Assembly: GCA_002102555.1 (NCBI GenBank)
Contig: MCFL01000032.1
Coordinates: 248,001-312,000, forward strand
Source: Catenaria anguillulae PL171
Lineage: Eukaryota > Blastocladiomycota > Blastocladiomycetes > Blastocladiales > Catenariaceae
Direction of reading: 5' to 3'
DNA length: 64,000 nt
The first letter of the stretch is position 1. Every line of letters begins with the position of its first letter. Of the stretch, positions 37,271-48,659 are shown piece after piece. The position numbers were made by a program, and so were the translations under genes. The notes beneath the pieces were generated by a model that had not been told where the DNA came from, searched no databases, and was given only the letters and a program-made list of their open reading frames with translations.

Positions 37271-40200
37271 ATGTCGTACAATAGTCAGCTATTCCTCAGC
37301 GCTCCTTCGATATCCGTCAGCGCGAGAATGAGCCGCGCTCGATCACCTCCGCGCATTTCCGAATATTTGGACGATGACGAGACGTCCTCAAACGACTCGC
37401 TGGGTGTCATGGTTGTACCAGTCATCACTCAGACCGCTCCAAGCCAATTCAACTTGTCTGGCCCAAGTGGTGACACGCCCAGGGTACATGGTGCATCAGG
37501 CTTGACGACTGTCAGCAGCCCTTCGTCACAGACGCCGCCAGAAGGTTTGCCGGTCAACTTGCCAATTCCGAAGATAACCAGCGCCGATGAGTCTTTAGAA
37601 GGGTCCGAACTGTCCGAACTTTTCGTCTCAAGTGAAGATGTCCGTAACGGCAACACAGGAGGAAGCACCGCCAATACGCAAACACCGTCGATTTTTGGTC
37701 AGCGCCGCGACACACCGGTCAAATTTGCCGACGGAACACTTTCTGGTCTACCAAGTGCCTTCAGAAATCGATCTAAATCGAGCGGAGGCACAGGCTTTCA
37801 TGGTTCGCGTCATGCTGCGTCGTTACCTCGCAGCACAAGGAACCCGTCTGGCGACTTGGCCAATGCACCCATGCCTTTGCCGGCACGTCGTCGTCAACAC
37901 TCACCCAATGGCGGCGTTCCTGGCGGAAGGCGCAGTAACCGCGACTTGCCATTCAATGTTACTCGAGCAATCAACAGCATCACAGCCAAATCGAACGTGC
38001 TGCTTTCTGAACCTGAGACGATTCACGTCGACGTGGCAGAGGAGGACTTTGTCGATGCCGAATCTCAAGCGTCCATTCCCACAACGGACCAGTCTGATAG
38101 TGTCCATAATTCCCGACCCGCCATGCTTCGCTGTCAATCAACCAACTCGGCACGCGCCACAAGGCGAACCGCTGCTGCCAGTGGTCGCACGATCCAGTCG
38201 AGCGGCATCATTACTGCTGACCCGGCATGCATGCAATCCCGATCAGATGTCAGTGGACGTGTTGTTCTGCCCAAAGTCTACGAAGCTACAGTCAGCAATA
38301 ACAAATCCTCGTCACACTTCCAACTGCTGGCGGAATCAATCCGCTCCCTCGCTGGTCAGAGCGTCAAGATCAAACCAGACCAGCAACAGCATCCGCATCC
38401 GCAGGCTCCTGAGCCTCAGTTGCGACTACAGGATACATCTCCGCCGTCACATTCTCAGGCTCAAAGTCAACTGCAGGCACAAGCGTCGTCTCTCAGTACT
38501 CCACCTGCGCAAGTATCTGCTGTGTCAATCGTGTCCAGCATGTCTCACTCGTCGCGACCTCCATCCGTGCAAGCATCTGCCCTGGAGCTCGCGGAACTGG
38601 CTCCCGAACCGCCCGAGCCAGCCACGCCGCCTGTACACCAAATCATGCGTGAGTGGGTTCTCTACCATTACCACCGAGTCTTTGACGACCCGCATGCAAA
38701 AGAGTGGCGAGTGTGGGACAGTTTGATGCGTGCAATCGACCTTTGTACGTTCTGTTACTCAATCTCGCGCACTCGATTACTTCCATCTTTTCCGGCGTGT
38801 TCTCCGACGTCGCCCAAAGCCCCACTGTTGTCCTCTTGTCTCACACTTGCGCTCAAACCTCGCGTCATCAGATTACCTTGTCATCATTCCGGTTGCTTTT
38901 GCATGGATGTGTGAATTCGGGGGCAGCTTCTTGTACCACTTTGCCTTCTTCGACTTTCTGTGCATCCTGCGCGTCTTGTTCAATTTGGGCCGAGCCAAGG
39001 TCAACGAGTATGGGCAGCTGGTCACTGCGCCAAATTCCAAGCGAGAACTGTATCTGTGGCATATGAATGGGTGGTACGAGGTGATTGGCGCGATTCCGTT
39101 CGACTGGATAGTCATGGTTTCGGCCATGGTATACTCTCCTCAAACTGCTGCCATGCATTGCTTCAACCCGCACTACTATGGCCGTGGAAACGTTGAAATG
39201 AGTGCCGAGCAGGCACGGCTGTCCCTGGGTCGACTGGATGTGCGCTTTGGATACACCATGGATGACATCCCCACATTCTTCATGATCTACTCAATCCTCC
39301 GCTTTGTTCGACTTGTCGGGACCATGGGCACAATCATGTGGATCTTGCGCTCGTCGTTTTCGTTTCTCGGCACCACGGCGGCTCGGCTCGCGAAAAATCT
39401 GCTCATTTGCGTCTTCATCACGCATTTGAATGCCTGCGCTTGGTGGTTCATGTCGGTGACTGTGCCCGAGTCACAGCGCTGGATCACTTTGCAGTTTGTG
39501 GTGCGAAGCAAGCAAGGGTTCCTGACCACCTGGATTCATCGATACATTACGACCTAGTGCGTTCCGATCGCTTCCTCGTGTCATCATTTGGCGAAGGAGG
39601 AACTCACATTGAATCGTTTCTATAGTCTGGCATCACAGCGAGCCATGTTTTTTGTGACGAGGGAGACAGATTCATTGACAGAATCCGCTTACCAGATCAT
39701 TGTGCGCACTATCGTCCCTCGCCTCCCACGTCTGCACCGTGACTGACTCCCTCTCTGGGCATCACGTATGCTACTGCAGGAAAACCTGTTTGCCGCATGC
39801 ACATTTGGAAGCATTATTGGAAATCTCAGTCAAATCGTGCGATCTCTTGACACCCAAGCAACCCTTGACAAGGTGGCCAAAGTCCGCAATGTGCGCCGCC
39901 AATTTCTCGCCAAGTACATGATCAAAAACTCGTTTCCACCCGATCTTCAGCGCAAAGTGCTCGACCATGAGGGTACATCTTTTCCATATTGCTTTGAAGT
40001 GTATTAGACCGAGATTTCTGACCCCGCCGTCAACCATGTCACATCATAGAGTTTGACTGGATTCACAAGCGAGGTATGGACACTGAGGATACATTCCACC
40101 ACCTGCCGCGCTCGTTATTCTTGGAGGTGTCGGTCCATTTGTACTTTGAGCTCGTGTCCAAGGTGCCCATCTTCAACACCACGTCCGATGTGTTCCGGGT

Positions 40201-41239
40201 GACATTGTGCGAGAAAATGAGCATGATCAGCGTCCGCAAGGGGTTCTATGTACGCTCTGGCAATTTTTCGCTCCTGTCGGCGACTGTCAATGACTCAACA
40301 TTGATCGTATACCCAAACTCAGGTGTGTAAAGCGGGCGACCAAGGAAGCGAAATGGTATAGCGTCACTTCATTCTTCGACGATATAACACTCAGGCTAAC
40401 TGGGGATGTTTCCCACCCCGTTTGTTCAGTTCTTCATCCGCTCTGGCTCGGTCGAAGTCCTCTCCGCCGACGAATCCAAAGTCTTTGTGACCCTGAAACC
40501 CGGGGGTTTCTTTGGAGAGGTTGCTCTGTTCAAAGAATGCCGCCGCACGGCCACCGTCCGCACCACCGCCGACACTGTCTTATGCGTGCTGCGCAAGTCG
40601 GACTTCAATGCCATTCTCGACAACAATCCAAGCGTCCGCGAAGAGTTCCGCGTCCTGATTCAGAAACGCGAGGAGGACGATGCTAAGCGAAAGCAGCAGG
40701 AGGAGCAAGAAAAGGCCCGCAAGGAGGCAGAAGAGAAGGCAAATGCGGCCAAAGCCGCCGCAAAGGAGTTGCAGCGACTGCAGCAGGAGGCGAGCGCAAA
40801 GCACAACAGGAGCAAAGGCGGGCTCTTGTCTGCCGTTATGCTGCCGCACAATCACATATCCAAAAAGTCGGCCGTGAGCGGCGTGGTGCTCAACCGGTCG
40901 CTGGCCAGATCGTCCAAATCCGTGCTGGGCGGTGAGACAGACTCCAAGGCGGACCACGAGCGACCTGCAGGTGCTGTAAAGTGGTCGAGGAAACAGCCTG
41001 CGTCGGGCACCGCAAATGCTGTCACAGGCCATTTGGCCCCCGTGCTGCTCATGTTGGAACGGGAGCAAGGGCTATCGCCAGGCAACAAGAGCACAACGTC
41101 ATCGGCGCAATCGGTCGCGCTATCTTCGCCAAGTATTCAGATTGGACTGCCTTCGTTGAGTCGCGGCAGGCCCTATCCGAACCCGTTGCCGAGGAGGGTG
41201 AAAGCGAGTTTGGGTCGACGGGCACAACACACACATTGA
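37271..41239 (+). CDS. Cyclic-nucleotide-gated-type cation channel with atypical pore
   Basis: Seven exons, 37271-38744, 38872-39556, 39626-39701, 39780-39972, 40050-40249, 40323-40355 and 40430-41239, give about 1156 residues with consistent phases and no frame slip. The first 460 residues are Ser/Pro/Gln-rich and probably cytoplasmic. Six membrane segments follow: S1 (LVIIPVAFAWM), S2, S3 (IGAIPFDWIVM), an S4 with few charges (ILRFVRLVG), S5 (LLICVFITHLNACAWWFM) and S6 (LFAACTFGSIIGN). The pore loop reads AMFFVTRETDSLTES, without GYGD and with RET where CNG channels have GET. A C-linker and cyclic-nucleotide-binding domain follow, with the phosphate-binding cassette GGFFGEVALFKECRRTATVR, then a charged coiled coil. 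The start is the ATG nearest the conserved frame; an in-frame upstream codon is non-ATG. A later stop at 41340 would be used if the tail frame slips. Confidence 0.88.
40323..40355 (+). other. 33-base microexon of the channel gene
   Basis: Encodes VCKAGDQGSEM, the conserved turn that leads into FFIRSGSVEV of the cyclic-nucleotide-binding fold. It is flanked by AG (40321-40322) and GT (40356-40357), in phase 0 on both sides. Without it the domain would lose its GDxG turn. Confidence 0.85.
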
Positions 41240-41517
41240 TTGATGATGGGAACGGAGGTGGTGACATGACGGACGTTGCAAACATGACTGCAGGGGCAAA
41301 GGACAAGAGCAACAAGGACAGGGATACTGGTAAACCGTAGAACGCGTATGTAGGATCTCGTAGTGGACGCATATTTTCTCTCTTTCGCTGGCTTTAGACT
41401 GGCTGTTGGCTTGCTGACTTTGACGTTGTGCACATTTCATTTTGAGCCCACCACATACACTGACATGTATTTTCGCAAAAGCACAAGATGGCGTGGATGA
41501 AGAAATGGAGCAACTTG
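41240..41517. other. Convergent spacer, channel gene and CTF18
   Basis: The two genes end towards each other across 278 bases. A second open frame in the + strand continues to 41340. No other feature is seen. Confidence 0.5.
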
Positions 41518-44500
41518 CTAAACTAAATCTCGCATGTACACTGGCCGCCTCACTGCGTTCGAGTACCCCTCATTAAACTTGAACCGAATATGACTGATGC
41601 GCAGCTCTGGGATCTGACTTGGGCGCGGTTCGGGAGCCTCCTTGACCGTGATTGGACGGCCAAAGAAATCTCGCTCGACCTTTGCCGTGGATGCTTGGAT
41701 GGACTCGCGGACACCGTCCAGAGTGGATCGAATCGAAGATGACTTGAGCTGTGGTCGGTTGACAAGGTCAGAAAACGAGAACAAAGTGGTCGCTCAAAGA
41801 AATGGAAGTCGCATGTATACCTCGGACGCAAGCAGTTCCCTTACGGGCACACTTGGCGGCAACACGGCCCTGATTTTGCCTCTCGCGGTCGTCAACCCAC
41901 ATACCATCTCGAGCGGGGGCTCCATCCTCAGCGTCTGCTTGCCCTCGACCAAATCTGGAACCAGCGCCACGCCCAACCCGCTCAACGTACGCACAAGCGA
42001 GTCTGTCCGATTGTGCTCGTTTTCGGGCATCAACCGTCCATTGGCATGCCGCATGCCCGGGGACTCAAAATCCTGGCCAATGGTCCGCCAAACACGTCCA
42101 TGGCCAACGTGCCCGGCTGTAAGCACATGAGCGACACGGCCGACCTTGGATGCGCAGCCCGTCGCATGGACTGAATCAGGTTGAGCACGTCCCTCGTGCG
42201 GACATACGCCTCGTAATCGGATTTCGGGTACTCGAGCCTGGCCTGTCCATGGTTGGGAATCCCCGAGTCGGCTGCTTGCTTGGCCGCGAGCTTTGTCCAC
42301 GGGTCGTTGGCCGTCAGAGTGGCGAGCCCGCCGCGGAACTGGGCGTGGACCAGTGCGAGCGCATAGGGGACTGTCGAGTGTACCAAGTGGCCCAACCCGC
42401 CAAGCCCGGGCCGGTACCCAGCCGCAACTAGCTTGTCTGCAACCACGAGCTGATCCAACGCGCCCGCCGTCCGGTCAAACTCGGGCACGTGTGCGACAAT
42501 GGCGTATTCGAGGCATCCGACGGCAATCTTGTCGAAATCGCCCAATCGGTCCATGGCCAGCGCGAGTGCCGTCAGCGGCTGCTTCGAAACATGCAAATCC
42601 ACGGCCAATCGGTCAGCCGCGCGTGGCGAAAACACTGCATCCCACACATTAGGCAACCCGCCCCTAGGCCCACCGTCTTTGCTCGCGGAATTGGCCTTTT
42701 GCAGCATCTCCTTTGTGATGAGTACCCGCCTTGCCTCTGCCCGCTTGCGCTCCCTCTCGGCGTCACCCATCCCCTCCCACTCGTCCTCGTCCTCGTCCTC
42801 GTCGCCATTGGCACCCGTGGGCCGGCGCACCTGCCTGGACGCAAACTGCAGCGCATGCAAACACCCGCGAATGTCGCCCTCGGCGCTTGCCGCCAGCCAA
42901 TGCAGCGACTGCATGGACACGCGCAGGTTTTCACGCAGGGCAATGGCCGCCAACCGCCGCACAAGCGCCACATGCGAGTCTGGCCGGTACACGGTCACCA
43001 CCTTGGCCATTTGCCTGAGCGGGCGCAGCGCGGGCGCATACGGATCGTTGCAGATGCAAATGATGGGCCTGCGCAGGCCCGGCGGCGGCTTGCCATCCGC
43101 CAGGGCCTTGTTCTTCTTGTTCTTGCTGCCTGGTCCTGCGCCGCCTGAATTCCCCTCAGCAAGTGCAATGAGCAATTTGACCAAACTTGCGCCCTCGCCA
43201 CTGGCCGATCCACTGACTGCCGCGCCGTCAATCTCATCAATCACCACCAAGCGCGGGCGGCGGCTCACCCGCCCCTGGTGAATGGTAGCGCCCGCCATGG
43301 CCGCAGCAATCCGGTCCTGTACCGTACGTGCGGTGCGGTCGTCGCTCGCATTGATTTCAGTCACGTCGTACCCGGCATGGCGCGCAATCACGTGTGCGAG
43401 CGTGGTCTTGCCCAATCCTGGCGGGCCGGCGAGCAGCAAGAGTTTGCGAACGGGACGGTGCAGTGGGTCGCCGGGAGTTCGTTCGATCGACGACAGTGTC
43501 GTGTACGTGCCCTGCTGCACGTTGGTGCGGCAACCTTTGCCAGTGCCGGATTGTTGGTGGCCGTGATGGACGTGTTGCGCACCGTGCGCACCTTGGGCAC
43601 CTTTGTCCCAAACACACATGGATCCCAGGCACGCACCCAGGCAAGCACTTGCCTGGCGACCGACTCGTCGCCAATCAGGTCCATATACGTTTGCGGATGG
43701 TACTTGTCGACCCACATCTGATCATCCTCGTCGTGTTCGTGTTCCTCTTCACCATTTCCTCGCCGCCGCCGGTGTTGCGGCCGCCGCCCCTGCAGCAGCA
43801 GCTGCTGCTCTGCCCGCATTTCGCGCTCCTCGGCATCAATCACCACCTCGCGTTCCAACCGCTGCACGAGCGCATACATTTGCAAATCGTCAGCCTCGTC
43901 GTCCAGGTGCGCATTGTCCGCACCTCCGTGCGAGCGTGCGCGGCGCGCATTGCGTTTAACGTCGGCAGCAGTCAGGATGCGATTGTTGGGCGTGCGCGCG
44001 GGAAAGTAGAGCGTGGATCCGTTGTTTGTGCGCGCCGTGTACGTACCCAAACCGGCCGCGGTATCTGAGGGTGGCGGAGGCTGTGAGTAGTCAAGAATCT
44101 GAGTTTCTGGGTCGAGCCGCAGCGTGAGCTGTGGAGCGATTGGCGGCGGTGCGAAGCGGCGGCGTGCAGATCCTGCTGGTGCAGATGATGGTGCGAGAGA
44201 CGGAGCAAGACCCAGGGGTTGGGTATCGAGTGGCAATCCAAACACATCCATGCCGTCGTCGGGTTGTTGGGCGTCATGCGCAGATGCCTCGGCCAACAGG
44301 CGTTCCTCCTCAAGCTCGCGCAGCAGTGCCTGCTCGTGCTCGAGCTGCGCGTCGAGGTCAAAGTCGTTGTCGGCACCATGGTCATCGTACGTGCCCGCGT
44401 GGGACCATGGGTCGTTATCGGGAAAGCCCGTATGGTCGGGGAATTGGAACGGCGCGGGAGGGTCGTCAATCTTGGGCGCATCGGCTTGGGGCGGCCGTTC

Positions 44501-44925
44501 AGACGAGGCAAGCCAGGAATCGGCGACCGGGGCTAGTGGTCGAAGTGGTTGTTGGCCCAAACGTGATTGTGCACCCGATTCAGATTCGGAATCCGAGTCC
44601 GTGTCCGAGTCCGAGTCCGAGTCGGAGAGTGTTGCGAATGCAGAGCGGGAGAGGGCATTGCGGGGTCGGATCGGGGAGAGCGAAGTGGGCGCGAGGTGGA
44701 TTGGGTCGGTGGCAACGACCTGCGGGTCGAGACGGAGGCGCTTCGGTGGCGTTGATTCCGTTTGTGAGAGTGAATGCGATTGCGATTGCGAGTGGGCCCA
44801 GTCTGCAGGGTTGCCAATGGAATCTTGGGTCGAGATCAGGTCGAGGCGTCATCCTCGGATCCAAGTGGAGGCAGCGGCCTCTTGAGTGATTGGTTTTGCT
44901 TGTTACTTGGACTTGGCAGCGTCAT
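41518..44925 (-). CDS. CTF18: CTF18, large subunit of the alternative PCNA clamp loader
   Basis: AAA+ ATPase of the Ctf18-RFC complex, which loads PCNA for sister-chromatid cohesion and leading-strand replication. Exons 44925-41821 and 41748-41518 flank a 72-base intron beginning GTATAC; about 1112 residues. The N-terminal third is acidic, Pro/Ser-rich and disordered. Then WVDKYHPQTYMDLIGDE and WVRAWDPCVFG (signature of the family), Walker A AGPPGLGKTTLAHV, INASDDRT, Walker B LVVIDEIDG, RPIICICNDPYAPALRPLRQ (strongly CTF18-specific), and the C-terminal FKFNEGYSNAVRRPVYMRDL that anchors Dcc1/Ctf8. The frame slips near 44838, 43522 and 42042; one base added at each gives a whole number of codons. 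Start chosen as the first ATG in frame with the acidic N-terminus. Confidence 0.94.
42779..42806. repeat. CCTCGT hexamer repeat inside CTF18
   Basis: Repeated CCTCGT units encode an Asp/Glu run on the minus strand between the AAA+ core and the C-terminal part of CTF18. Confidence 0.8.
44584..44626. repeat. TCCGAG hexamer repeat inside CTF18
   Basis: Degenerate TCCGAG units encode a Ser-Asp/Ser-Glu run in the disordered N-terminal region of CTF18. Confidence 0.8.
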
Positions 44926-45374
44926 GGTTGCGTAGGTCGTGTTTCCATTTGGATGTGGCATGTGGCATGTGGCATGAGAGACGTTAATGGATCATGATCG
45001 CGCCAGCTCAATAGGTAGAGCTGATGACAATGAGAGGTGAACGCATGTGTGTCTCGCGTGCTGGATCGGAGGCCCACACGTCTGATCGAAAACGCTCTCT
45101 GTACGAAGGCTCCGATCGCCGGAAGCAATCCCCGATCAATTCCGACCCATGTCCGACAATCAGAAAATGGCCCGCCGGCAAGCACCAGGTGCGCGTCGAG
45201 GCGAGTCGGATTCTTTCCTTCCCATGATCCCATCATCATTTTCGACTGGGCTTCTGGCAATGAGATTTAAGCACTCGTATACCCACCCACCCGCTTGGTT
45301 TCCCTCACTTCTCACTTGACCCAATTGACCAAATCCCCTGACCTGACTGAAAGCAAAGCATCAATCGGCGAATC
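44926..45374. promoter_or_regulatory. Divergent promoter region, CTF18 and MTD1
   Basis: About 450 bases between two head-to-head genes. It holds three copies of TGTGGCA at 44953-44976. A segment near 45005 resembles a tRNA D-arm but nothing pairs with it to complete a tRNA. Confidence 0.5.
44953..44976. repeat. Three tandem TGTGGCA heptamers
   Basis: Three consecutive copies of the 7-mer lie 28 bases upstream of the CTF18 start codon (minus strand), inside the divergent promoter. Confidence 0.85.
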
Positions 45375-46349
45375 ATGGCATGCAAAACCTACCTGGCCCA
45401 GGGCATTGCCCAACGCTTCTCTGACGAGGTCCGCGCCGACATTGCTTCCATCACTGCCACCCCATCAGCCCCACGACCCACGCTCGTCGCCTTCCTTGCC
45501 AACACGGACCCTGCCGCACGCACATACGCCGACTGGACCGCCAAGGCATGCTCAGACGTCGGGGTCCACTTTGATCTGCGCGTTGTCGAGCGCACGCACC
45601 TCGAAGACCACATCATGGACGCCAACAAGGACCCTGCTGTACACGGCACCATGGTGTACTACCCCGTGTTTGGCGCGGGCCAGGACCAATACCTGCAAAA
45701 TATTGTGTCGCCCGCAAAGGACGTCGAGGGCCTGTGCCACACGTACCGGTACAACATGTACCACAATGTACGGTTCCTCGACCCGCCAACCAACGCCGAA
45801 AAGTGCATCATCCCGTGCACCCCGCTGGCCGTTGTCAAGGTCCTCGAACACTTGCACGTGTATAACCCGATGCTGCCCTATGGCGGGCGCCTATACGGCA
45901 AAACCATTGCCGTGGTCAACCGGTCCGAAGTCGTTGGCCGCCCACTTGCCGCCTTGCTCGCCAACGACGGCGCGCGCGTGCTTTCCATTGACGTTGGTGA
46001 CGTGCTCGAGTTCCACCGTGGACCTGGCCTCCAGCACCAGCAGCATGTGGTTGTGGAGACGAGTTTGTCGGCAAAAGACGCGCTCAAGTTGGCCGATGTC
46101 GTCATCACGGGCGTGCCTAGTCCCAGTTACAAGGCGCCCGTGGACGTGTTGAAGAATGGCGTTGTGGCCATCAATTTCAGTAGCGAAAAGAACTTTGATG
46201 CGCCCGCCATCAAGCAAAGGGCAAGTTTGTATGTGCCGACCGTTGGCAAAGTCACCATTGCCATGTTGCAGCGCAACTTGGTCAGGTTGTACCGGTACCA
46301 AATGGCAAAGGCAGCAGCGGCCGGTCAGGTCCAGGCGAAGTCGGAGTGA
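45375..46349 (+). CDS. MTD1: NAD-dependent 5,10-methylene-THF dehydrogenase, MTD1 type
   Basis: Cytosolic monofunctional enzyme that oxidises 5,10-methylenetetrahydrofolate to the methenyl form with NAD, feeding one-carbon units to purine synthesis. A single uninterrupted exon of 324 residues, close to the 320 of yeast Mtd1. Motifs in order: YYPVFGAGQDQYLQ, KDVEGLCHTYRYNMYHN, IIPCTPLAVVKVLE, the nucleotide-binding stretch VVNRSEVVGRPLAALLANDGA, DVVITGVPSPSYK and LYVPTVGKVTIAMLQRN. The VNRSEVVGRP signature with Glu fits the NAD-specific fungal type rather than the bifunctional FolD type, and there is no synthetase domain. The ATG is preceded by stops in frame. No frame slip occurs. Confidence 0.95.
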   Translation: MACKTYLAQGIAQRFSDEVRADIASITATPSAPRPTLVAFLANTDPAARTYADWTAKACSDVGVHFDLRVVERTHLEDHIMDANKDPAVHGTMVYYPVFGAGQDQYLQNIVSPAKDVEGLCHTYRYNMYHNVRFLDPPTNAEKCIIPCTPLAVVKVLEHLHVYNPMLPYGGRLYGKTIAVVNRSEVVGRPLAALLANDGARVLSIDVGDVLEFHRGPGLQHQQHVVVETSLSAKDALKLADVVITGVPSPSYKAPVDVLKNGVVAINFSSEKNFDAPAIKQRASLYVPTVGKVTIAMLQRNLVRLYRYQMAKAAAAGQVQAKSE

Positions 46350-46351
46350 GA

Positions 46352-46374
46352 GTGTGTGTTTGTGAGTGTGTGTG
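46352..46374. repeat. GT-rich microsatellite after MTD1
   Basis: An imperfect GTGTGT run a few bases after the MTD1 stop codon, in the presumed 3' untranslated region. Confidence 0.85.
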
Positions 46375-46530
46375 ATCATCTTTAGTACCCCTCTTTCCAT
46401 AACTGCTATATCAATCAACTTTTTTCAACTGATGACTTGTTTTGCAAAGAAAAATGACATGCATATGTACAAATCGGGGGGTGACAACAACTGAGAGAAA
46501 CCGAAACAACAAAAAGCAGCTGGCGTCTCC

Positions 46531-47213
46531 TTAAATGGCAACGCCAAATACATTGACAATGACATACATGGTCTTGCTCTCGTACTTGTAGGTTGCCGAC
46601 CCTGTTCCACATAGCAGGCATCCCAAAAAGTGTCAAAACTTGCTGCAGGACTTGGCACAACAACAAGCTGTGCGTGCGTACCGTCACTCTGCAAGTCCCA
46701 GTAGCACGAGTTTGCACAGTGCAGTCCGGCGCCGTTCCGCTGCATGATGAGACATGTTGCTACATATCAAGTGCCGAAACCTTGGGTCAATAAATGGAGC
46801 GACGGCAAGGGGGAAAAGTCGCGATCGAGGCATACCAATGTACTTGTAGGGCTTGTTCAAGCCCGACAGCTTCTTGAGGCACTGCTCGACAATGTTGGTG
46901 TTCCACTGGCCGACCTTTTGGTGATGGTATGGGTTGTTTTGAATGGTCGACTCGATCGTCTATGACAGGCAGCCCGATCAATTCCAAATCCTATGATCTG
47001 TGGGAATGGTCACCGCATACACGCACCTCCTTGATGATGGCCGAAACTTCCTCGGTCACAAATGCTTTCTGAGTAACGTCAATTGCAGGTCATGCGTCAG
47101 TGCACGTTGGGAATCGCTCTCGGTTGCATGGGACGCGTTGCTCAATGCTGCTGAGGATGTCATGGGAGAGTGATGGGCGGGCATACGTCGGCGGGATCAC
47201 GAAAGTCTTCCAT
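46531..47213 (-). CDS. DYNLT1: Tctex-1-type dynein light chain
   Basis: Dynein light chain that binds intermediate chains in cytoplasmic and inner-arm I1 dyneins. Five small exons on the minus strand: 47213-47187, 47068-47027, 46959-46836, 46759-46682 and 46601-46531. Together they make exactly 113 residues, the length of animal DYNLT1. The spliced protein begins [20 protein letters not shown] and contains [53 protein letters not shown] and ends [14 protein letters not shown]. All phases agree and no frame slip is needed. The family identity is clear; the choice between DYNLT1 and its close paralogue DYNLT3 is by overall likeness. It diverges from the cytochrome b5 gene. Confidence 0.95.
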
Positions 47214-47558
47214 GGTGGTGGGTTGCGAGTATGAATAGACTTGGCGTCGGAATTGGGCTTATTGTGAGCTATTGCGACGTTGCATCGAGTCCTGAGTGGC
47301 AGGTATAGGCATGGGCGACTATGCTTTGACATGTCATTGTGCGAGGTGGCACTGGGTTATGTCCAATATACGTTGGATTGTTGGATCGGGCGCTCGATGT
47401 CGATCTGACGAGCCTCTGCGCATTCTGCTCTGCTTCTCAGCTGTTCTATGTACATCGTCTCACTGCAGCTGCCCATTTCCATCGAACTCGAACTCGATTC
47501 CAGAACTCGCCAACTCTCGTATGGATTCAATGAAAAAAGTACTTGTAGGTCGCTACAA
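47214..47558. promoter_or_regulatory. Divergent promoter region, DYNLT1 and cytochrome b5 gene
   Basis: About 345 bases separate the two start codons. No specific binding motif is recognised. Confidence 0.45.
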
Positions 47559-48659
47559 ATGAATCATTCCATGACAGATAAACAACACCCTGCGAAAATG
47601 GACGACTTTTCATCCTTTTATGGCTCCCTGTCGTCTGCGACCGCGCCTGCTGCCGCCAAGCCAAAGTCTCCTCAGCCAACGCCTGCCAGTATCCCCAACG
47701 ATGGGATCCAAATTGCGCTCTGCCCTCCCTCGGATACGGAGTCATCCTCGCCAAACTCCAATTCGGCCTCGTCACCATCCGATTCGGACTCGAGCAGCTC
47801 GGAATCTGCGCCATCTTCCTCCTCCAAGGCTGCCCGTGATCCTCTCCCTGCCAAATCTGCATCAGCAGCTCCAGCGGCTTCCACGCCGTCCTCCTCCTCC
47901 TCCTCCTCCTCGAGATCCCTGTCGCCCATGTCGGCTGCAGTCGCTGCGAGCTCATTTGCCAAACCTCTCTCACCCGCGTCTGCCTCTGCAAAGCTCTCGC
48001 CAACGCCCAGAGCACCGACATCCACGCGAACGACCAGGAACCCCGCATTGCCGCCTCGATCTCAAGGTATGTATGCTGGATGCGTCTCACATCTGCTGTC
48101 ATCCACTCCGGCCTGCATTGACCTCCCGCACCCTCAACCATAAGACCGATCATTGCTCTCGCCAGTGTTTCCAACCATCTCATCTGCGCAACGCGTGTCT
48201 TCGGGCACTGCACCGGGATCGGGGCGCAACAAGGTGGCGCTTGAACCGGGTCATTCGCCGCTCGACTGGGCACAGTATAAAAACTCTGGCCAGGATCTCA
48301 CGGGCATTCCCGCAGGCCAGCCACGAGTACGGCTGACGATGGATGAGGTAGCAAAGCACAAGTCGGTCGATGATTGCTGGACCGTGTTGAATGGCAAAGT
48401 GTACAACATGACGGCATATGTCAAGTATCATCCGGGCGGCGTCAAGCAGCTGATGAAGGGGGCGGGCAAGGACTCGACAAAGTTGTTTTGTACGTCTTTA
48501 TGTCTGATTTGTGCACCGCATGTGTGGTATGGTGTGGACGTGGAGCTGACTGTTTGGAATCGCCCGTGTGGTTCCTTAATTCACTTGTAGTGGCCGTCCA
48601 TGCGTGGGTGAATGCAGATATTTCTGGATGCGTGCTATTTGGGCTTATTGGAATCCTAG
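47559..48659 (+). CDS. Cytochrome b5-domain protein with Ser-rich N-terminus (IRC21-like)
   Basis: Exons 47559-48066, 48166-48489 and 48591-48659, about 299 residues. The first 190 residues are Ser/Pro/Ala-rich with a long Ser run. Then GHSPLDWAQYKNSGQDLTG, a leader typical of the CYB5R4/IRC21 group, and a heme-binding b5 fold: VDDCWTVLNGKVYNMTAYVKY, the axial HPGG motif, GKDSTKLF, and a second histidine in HAWVNAD. No reductase (FAD/NAD) domain follows, so it is a stand-alone b5 protein as in yeast Irc21. The start could instead be the ATG at 47598. After HAWVNA the frame must slip once near 48620 to read the usual DACYLG end and stop at 48657-48659. Electron partner unknown. Confidence 0.8.
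47889..47912. repeat. CTC/TCC trinucleotide repeat encoding poly-Ser
   Basis: Eight TCC units in the first exon of the cytochrome b5-domain gene encode part of its Ser tract. Confidence 0.85.

Noticed and set aside
45000-45085. tRNA gene suggested by a D-arm-like AGCTCAATAGGTAGAGC
   Set aside because: No pairing anticodon or acceptor stem and no TTCRANNC T-loop follows.
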